Shown piece after piece: positions 49,065 through 53,370 of a stretch of DNA of 53,370 bases. The stretch is taken from contig JAZGDL010000107.1 in NCBI GenBank assembly GCA_036477795.1, positions 1 to 53,370 on the forward strand, in the 5' to 3' direction. The DNA comes from JAZGDL01 sp036477795 (GTDB lineage Bacteria; Planctomycetota; Phycisphaerae; UBA1845). Position 1 is the stretch's first letter. Every line of letters starts with the position of its first letter. The notes below the pieces were generated by a model. It had not been told where the DNA came from and searched no databases. It saw only the letters and a program-made list of their open reading frames with translations. The position numbers and the translations under genes are program-made.

Positions 49065-49112
49065 AGAATAAAGCCCCGGTGCGTTTCCAATCATCGGAAA
49101 CAACACCGGGGC
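49065..49112 (-). terminator. Rho-independent terminator for the 49155 gene
   Basis: Minus-strand hairpin GCCCCGGTGTTGTTTCC ... GGAAACGCACCGGGGC followed by TTTATTC, 43 bases beyond the stop codon at 49155. Confidence 0.75.
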
Positions 49113-49154
49113 TTGGTTTACTTCTCCTTTACCTCACACCAGGCAAACAGGCGG

Positions 49155-50564
49155 CTACGCCGTCGCTGTCGCACGCCGACGGAACTTGACCGTCAGGCCG
49201 ATCAACAGCAGCGTGCCCAGAACCAGCATGCCCCACTGGGAGATGGTCGGCACACTGCCCTCAAACTCGCAGGTCGATGAGCAGCCGTCGCCGTCTTCGC
49301 GATTACCGTCGTCGCAATCCTCAAGAGGATTACGGAATTTGTTGCCGCACTCCAGACGGCACTGATCGTCGCAGCGGTCATCGTTGATCAGGTTGCCGTC
49401 GTCGCACTCCTCGCCGGGCTCCAGTTCGCCGTCACCGCAGGCGATGCACGCGTCAGCAGTGGAGCAAGCGGTGCCGTCCGAGGTGATGTCCAGCTTGAAG
49501 TCGCCGGAGTCGCCGAAGAAGGAGCCGAGACCGATGTGGTACACTTCACCCGGCGACGTGCACCAACTGATCGACGGACTGTAGCCGAAACGGCCGCAGG
49601 GGCCATCGTCATTAATGTCCAGACAAACAGGGCTTTTTGTATTGCAGCCGGCGCAGCTCACGGTCATGGCGCCGTCGAACATGGGAATGCCCTTAGGAAG
49701 GTTGTCGTCGCATAACTCAGCGGTGAGCGTGGTGCCGGTACCTATCACCGTATACCAGACGGTGGACGTCATCCCAGCAGAGCAGGGGTCGCTTGGGGTT
49801 TGCGAGGCGGCCAGGACATTGTTGCCGAGGGTGGTCGAAGGAATCGCCCCAGTCGCCTCGGCGCTCTTGCAGGTGTCGTTGTCGGGGACGAGTATGTTGC
49901 TCAACTCGAATTTATGGGAGAAAGCGCCGCCGGAAGCGCCACCGCAGTCGTTCCGCTGCGTGCCGATATTGGGCTTAGCGTCTGACATAAACCACTGGCC
50001 CGTGCCTGCGCCGACGTAGGGAAGCGAACTCATCTGAACCCAGCCGTTGTCCGGGAGGGGAACCAGGCCAAGCTGGGTGATGGTCCAGATGAAGTTACCG
50101 CCGTAGGGCAACTGCAGGCCCCAACTGTCCACGATTGCGCCCACGCCGCACTGCGTAGTCGCGTCGTCTTCGAAGTGATCGACGAGCATTATGTCATACG
50201 CCGTCACCACGCCGCCGACAAAGCGGAAACCGTCCATATTAGCCAAGTCGGTCGTAGTCTTGATGGAATCGTGGTCGTCCGCACCCCAATTGGCAGCAGG
50301 CTGAAACGCGACGAAACCGCTCCCGCTGCTCATGTTGGAGTACACCGGACCGCTCAATTGGGGTAGCGCGGTACCCGGCGTGTCGCGCCCCAAACCTATC
50401 GGGGCCCACACCATGTTCACATCATCGACCGTGTAAATGGGCGTGTTGGTGTGGTCGACGGGAATGTACTCGTGCGGCACGCCCGGAGCCGGTGCCTGTG
50501 CCATAACCGCCAGCGGCATCGCCGCCATCAGTAAAACAGTTGCAATAATCATACCGAGTCGCAT
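49155..50564 (-). CDS. IPTL-CTERM sorted surface protein with Cys-rich repeats
   Basis: 469 residues. AGGAGGGTC precedes the ATG at 50564; the signal peptide is LGMIIATVLLMAAMPLAVMA. A domain of about 330 residues (function unknown, with ISWCTSPGEVYHIGLGS and paired cysteines) leads to two DUF4215-like repeats, ACGDGELEPGEECDDGN and ECGNKFRNPLEDCDDGN, which are disulfide-rich. The C-terminus is a sorting tail: SVPTISQWG, a hydrophobic helix LVLGTLLLIGLTV and FRRRATATA. Such tails are processed by an exosortase; none is in the window. The last segment and terminator are duplicated at 46299-46569. Confidence 0.87.
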   Translation of the reverse strand: MRLGMIIATVLLMAAMPLAVMAQAPAPGVPHEYIPVDHTNTPIYTVDDVNMVWAPIGLGRDTPGTALPQLSGPVYSNMSSGSGFVAFQPAANWGADDHDSIKTTTDLANMDGFRFVGGVVTAYDIMLVDHFEDDATTQCGVGAIVDSWGLQLPYGGNFIWTITQLGLVPLPDNGWVQMSSLPYVGAGTGQWFMSDAKPNIGTQRNDCGGASGGAFSHKFELSNILVPDNDTCKSAEATGAIPSTTLGNNVLAASQTPSDPCSAGMTSTVWYTVIGTGTTLTAELCDDNLPKGIPMFDGAMTVSCAGCNTKSPVCLDINDDGPCGRFGYSPSISWCTSPGEVYHIGLGSFFGDSGDFKLDITSDGTACSTADACIACGDGELEPGEECDDGNLINDDRCDDQCRLECGNKFRNPLEDCDDGNREDGDGCSSTCEFEGSVPTISQWGMLVLGTLLLIGLTVKFRRRATATA

Positions 50565-50757
50565 TTTGACCCTCCTCTAGAAATCTCTAGATCTCGTTGT
50601 GTTCCTAAACCCGATGCCTCTCATGTCGTTACGTTGCGAGCTATGAAAAGACCGGGCATCATTTCTCATATACAGATCGAATCGCTCTTTTTTTGGGCCC
50701 GCCTCTGCCGCCAGGGCTGGAGACGGAAAACATACACGTCAAACAACGCGGAAATGA

Positions 50758-51498
50758 TCACGCCACCGGGGGTGCACGTGGATTGGACGGGCGTTCTACA
50801 AAACAAGGAATCCGAGAAGGAATCAGATGCCAGAGCCGCAGGCCTGGACCACCTAATCCTAAGTGAGTCACCGGGCGCGGCAGCCGGAAGCTGATCCGGC
50901 TCAATACCGCAAGCAGCCAGGCGCTGGCAAAGGCCGCGAAAAACGCCATCATGACGTAGCCGAATATGTGGCCGATCACGCCGACCAGCAGGCCGTCCTG
51001 CGCCGGCGTCAGCAATCCATAGCGCAAGGCCAACGGGCGAAGGGCGAACTCCACCAGAATCCAGCCGGCACTGAGCACCAGCGGGCTGAACCCTACGCGA
51101 CGCGTCGCCCAGGCCCCCGCGAACGCGTAGATCCCCGGAATAAGCGTCAACAGGAGCAGCGAGAAAACGCCGGGTGAAATCACCGGCTCTGAGCCGAGCG
51201 CGGCGAATCCGAACAGAGAGACACCCCAAACAGAACCGCAAAGCAACGCACTGCCCGGCCGCAGCACCTGAATGGCCCGCAGCAAAGGCAGAAGAGTCAC
51301 CAACCCCACCCAGGGGTGCTGGCCGGAACCGACAGCCAGTGCCATCAGGTAGGCACTCAGCACCAGCGCGGGAAGCAGTTTAAGCGCCGAACCGAACGTC
51401 AGCCGCCGTCCGCTGCTCTGAATCTTGCTTTTCCGCCTCGTTCCCACCGCTGCCTCTCTCAGGCTTCCGTGTCGACCGGGATCAAACCACCCGTGCAC
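50758..51498 (-). CDS. Small integral membrane protein, resembling the N-terminal half of apolipoprotein N-acyltransferase
   Basis: 246 residues with five or six helices (for example LKLLPALVLSAYLMALAVG, LVTLLPLLRAIQVLRPG, FSLLLLTLIPGIYAFAGA, GYVMMAFFAAFASAWLLAVL). The HPWVGLVTLLPLLRAIQ segment and the order of helices recall the membrane part of Lnt, but the nitrilase-like catalytic domain is absent, so it is not an active Lnt alone. Start taken at GTG 51498, which is uncertain. It stands between two surface-protein genes. Confidence 0.6.
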   Translation of the reverse strand: MHGWFDPGRHGSLREAAVGTRRKSKIQSSGRRLTFGSALKLLPALVLSAYLMALAVGSGQHPWVGLVTLLPLLRAIQVLRPGSALLCGSVWGVSLFGFAALGSEPVISPGVFSLLLLTLIPGIYAFAGAWATRRVGFSPLVLSAGWILVEFALRPLALRYGLLTPAQDGLLVGVIGHIFGYVMMAFFAAFASAWLLAVLSRISFRLPRPVTHLGLGGPGLRLWHLIPSRIPCFVERPSNPRAPPVA

Positions 51499-51804
51499 GT
51501 CCTTTTCCCGCTCCGTTTCCCCTCATCGCCTGTTGCAACGAACAATGCGCCGCGAACCACGCTAAGGGGCCTTTCACTCATCGCCCGGGCAACCACATAA
51601 AACCCGGACGCCATCTGCGGACCTCCGTTTTCCCCATAAGAAAACACCGGGAAAGAAAGGCTGCCGAAGCGCCTTTCCCAAGTCCGCGTATTCCTGCGTC
51701 CTCTTTTGTAGCAGATCACACATTTGAATACAAGGCAATTTCAGGAAAAAAACCGCTGTGGTGAAAAAAAAAGAGGCCGTTCAGCCGTATGTTCCCAGGC
51801 CGTA

Positions 51805-51930
51805 TATCTGCAGATTACGCAGATTCCACAGATTGTAGGGCCCTTGGCAGACCACGGGCTGACGCTTGGGGCTCGGAAAAGGCTGCGTTGAGTTACCACA
51901 TCTCCGCGTAATCTGTGTAATCCGTGGATT
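51805..51930. repeat. GATTACGCAGATT / GTAATCTGTGTAAT array and PE-F fragment
   Basis: ATCTGCAGATTACGCAGATT with CCACAGATT (51805-51833), GACGCTTGGGGCTCGGA (51861-51877, PE-F-like) and CGCGTAATCTGTGTAATCCG TGGATT (51905-51930), a diverged inverse of the first. No gene is supported from 51499 to 51961. A poly-A/T stretch near 51748-51770 might mark the end of the FG-GAP gene transcript, though no hairpin was clear. Confidence 0.55.
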
Positions 51931-51961
51931 TCCTTCAGTACAGATTCATTTTTAGGCGTTT

Positions 51962-53370
51962 TCAGCGAACGGGGTTGCGCCGGCGCCATCGAAACAGCAG
52001 GGTCCCCGCGGTGATCAGCAGAACCGTCATCAGAACCACGCCCCACTCGCTGGCCGCCGGAACAGCCGGCTCAGAGGGAACGGTGAGCACCTGATTCACG
52101 GGCACGTCCGTCAGATTCGTTTGCTCGCCGTTGGGCCATTCGATGGTCACCGTGTCCACCGTGCCGGCTTGACCGATTCCGAAGAACGCCTCAGCCGGCT
52201 CTTGCGACATAAAGCTTGTCCCGGCGGTAATCAGCCGCATCATCGAAGTGCCGCCCACACTGATGCGCACCACGGTTCCGATGGCCCAATGGTTGACGCC
52301 GGACATACGCGGCTTGATTACCAGATAGCCGTTCGGGTTCACTCCCACCGGCGAGTTCTCCAAGAGGCGCAGCGGGCCGCCTTCGACGCAGGCCTGCATC
52401 ATGTCCAGGTCGCCGTCACGGTCGTAGTCCAAAGCGATCAGCCCGCTCCCCCAAAACGTGTCGTCAAACTTGACGGCCGTCGATACGTCCGCAAACGTCA
52501 CCGGGGCACCTCCTTGATTCAAGAAGAACCGGGAGGGATCGTTGACAAATGACTGTTCGACATCACTGCGAAACCCGTTTGTCACCGCGATGTCGAGTAA
52601 AGTATCGTTGTGCGAATCCAAGAACGTGGTTCCCCATCCCCAGAACCCGTTATCAACACCAGCGGCCTGCGACACCTCGGTGAAAGTCAAGGATGAGCCG
52701 ACAGAGTCGTTGCGTAAGAGCACGTTGTGCCCTCGGTCGCTGATGTTGGTGACGTAGATGTCCAGGTCCTGATCGTTGTCATAATCGCCCAGCGTCACGC
52801 CCATGTCATTCATGTTGTTGGCCGCACCAGCCGCAGGTGCGACGTCCACGAACGTCCCGTCACGCTGATTGATCAGAAGGCGGTTAGGGAAAAAATCAAT
52901 CGCCATGTAGATGTCCAGCCAACCGTCGCCGTCAAAGTCATACATCACCGGCTGCCAGTAATCCGCTTGATTGGCCACCCCGGAGGACGCACTCACATCG
53001 CTGAACGATCCGTCTCCGTTGTTCTGAAACAGGCGTGCGCCCCCGTCCCAGGTGGCGTAGACAAAGTCCAAAAAGCCGTCGTTGTTAACGTCGCCGGCGC
53101 ACATACCACCAAAGTGGCCACCGTCCAGCACGCTGGGCAGCCCAGCCGCTGAGGTCACATCCTGGAATATGGCGGGCCCGATCTGGCGGTAGAGCGTGAG
53201 GTACGCTTCACCATCACAAGCACCGCCGAAACAGTCTCCGGCAACCAACAGGTCCATGGCGTGATCACCGTCGTAGTCGAACCACAGGCCCGCTCTGCTC
53301 GGGCCCGTCGAAGCAACTCCAGCGGACGCAGCCACCTCCACAAATTGCCCGTTCCCCAGATTTCGGTACA
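51962..53370 (-). CDS. FG-GAP/VCBS repeat protein with UnbV-like and C-terminal anchor region (5' end outside window)
   Basis: The frame is open past 53370, so the N-terminus is missing; 469 codons are visible. At least six seven-bladed-propeller type repeats are seen, each with a Ca-binding loop such as DYDGDHAMDLLVAGD, DVNNDGFLDFVYATW, DFDGDGWLDIYMAID and DYDNDQDLDIYVTNIS. An ASPIC/UnbV-like part follows (NPNGYLVIKPRMSGVN, GTVVRISVG, VTIEWPNGEQTNL), as in secreted integrin-alpha-like proteins of planctomycetes. The end SEWGVVLMTVLLITAGTLLF followed by WRRRNPVR is an IPTL/PEP-type membrane-sorting tail. Probably surface-exposed, binding partner unknown. Confidence 0.85.
   Translation of the reverse strand, partial: YRNLGNGQFVEVAASAGVASTGPSRAGLWFDYDGDHAMDLLVAGDCFGGACDGEAYLTLYRQIGPAIFQDVTSAAGLPSVLDGGHFGGMCAGDVNNDGFLDFVYATWDGGARLFQNNGDGSFSDVSASSGVANQADYWQPVMYDFDGDGWLDIYMAIDFFPNRLLINQRDGTFVDVAPAAGAANNMNDMGVTLGDYDNDQDLDIYVTNISDRGHNVLLRNDSVGSSLTFTEVSQAAGVDNGFWGWGTTFLDSHNDTLLDIAVTNGFRSDVEQSFVNDPSRFFLNQGGAPVTFADVSTAVKFDDTFWGSGLIALDYDRDGDLDMMQACVEGGPLRLLENSPVGVNPNGYLVIKPRMSGVNHWAIGTVVRISVGGTSMMRLITAGTSFMSQEPAEAFFGIGQAGTVDTVTIEWPNGEQTNLTDVPVNQVLTVPSEPAVPAASEWGVVLMTVLLITAGTLLFRWRRRNPVR

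Overview
The window is high-GC bacterial DNA, most likely from a planctomycete-type organism (Phycisphaerae or a relative). The basis is the protein repertoire: dockerin-like GDxNxDGxVxxxD repeats on secreted enzymes, an IPTL-CTERM sorting tail, an FG-GAP/UnbV-like repeat protein, a very long secreted repeat protein, an Flp-type pilin, and a GC-rich genome full of small inverted repeats. No rRNA, tRNA, CRISPR array, phage or transposase gene was recognised.

Layout. 1-6021: glycyl-tRNA synthetase (3' end outside the window), a small lipoprotein, then endonuclease IV and citrate synthase as a divergent pair bracketed by two copies of a repeat of about 190 bp. 6022-13246: secreted proteins (a 1304-residue repeat protein, an Flp pilin, a trypsin-like protease with dockerin-like and Ig-like domains). 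13341-18508, minus strand: an NCS2-like permease, then a tight radical SAM / methyltransferase / sugar-nucleotide-type reductase operon. 18719-20953, plus strand: a LOG-like protein and a Tat-exported serine hydrolase. 21089-32012, minus strand: a compact cell-surface or secondary-metabolite biosynthesis block (flippase, GTG-started AsnB, NodU-type carbamoyltransferase, NAD-dependent epimerase, glycerol-3-phosphate dehydrogenase-like enzyme, methyltransferase, GT4 and GT2 glycosyltransferases), followed by a LuxR-type response regulator and a KAS III / reductase pair. 35901-41261: methyltransferase and an RND efflux adaptor-pump pair. 41146-45968: GT-C-like membrane protein, another methyltransferase, VWA and HPt proteins. 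46299-53370: secreted or surface proteins on the minus strand with C-terminal sorting tails, and a membrane protein.

The most striking feature is not a gene. At least seven families of short palindromic elements (called PE-A to PE-G here) and several longer repeats are scattered through the window, both between genes and in-frame inside unrelated genes. The peptide PRVATRGL, encoded by PE-A, occurs in a glycerol-3-phosphate dehydrogenase, a methyltransferase and a GT-C membrane protein. TLPHGR-x-x-DGES, from PE-G, occurs in an epimerase and a flippase. PE-B has entered the 3' end of the permease gene with an 18-bp flanking duplication and changed the reading frame of its C-terminus. Another composite PE-B/PE-C insertion sits between 32-bp identical direct repeats upstream of the HPt gene. 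This resembles in principle the Rickettsia palindromic elements that insert in-frame in protein genes, but with several unrelated families side by side. How they move is unknown from this window.

Start codons were chosen from Shine-Dalgarno sites, gene overlaps and family starts; several genes begin with GTG or TTG.
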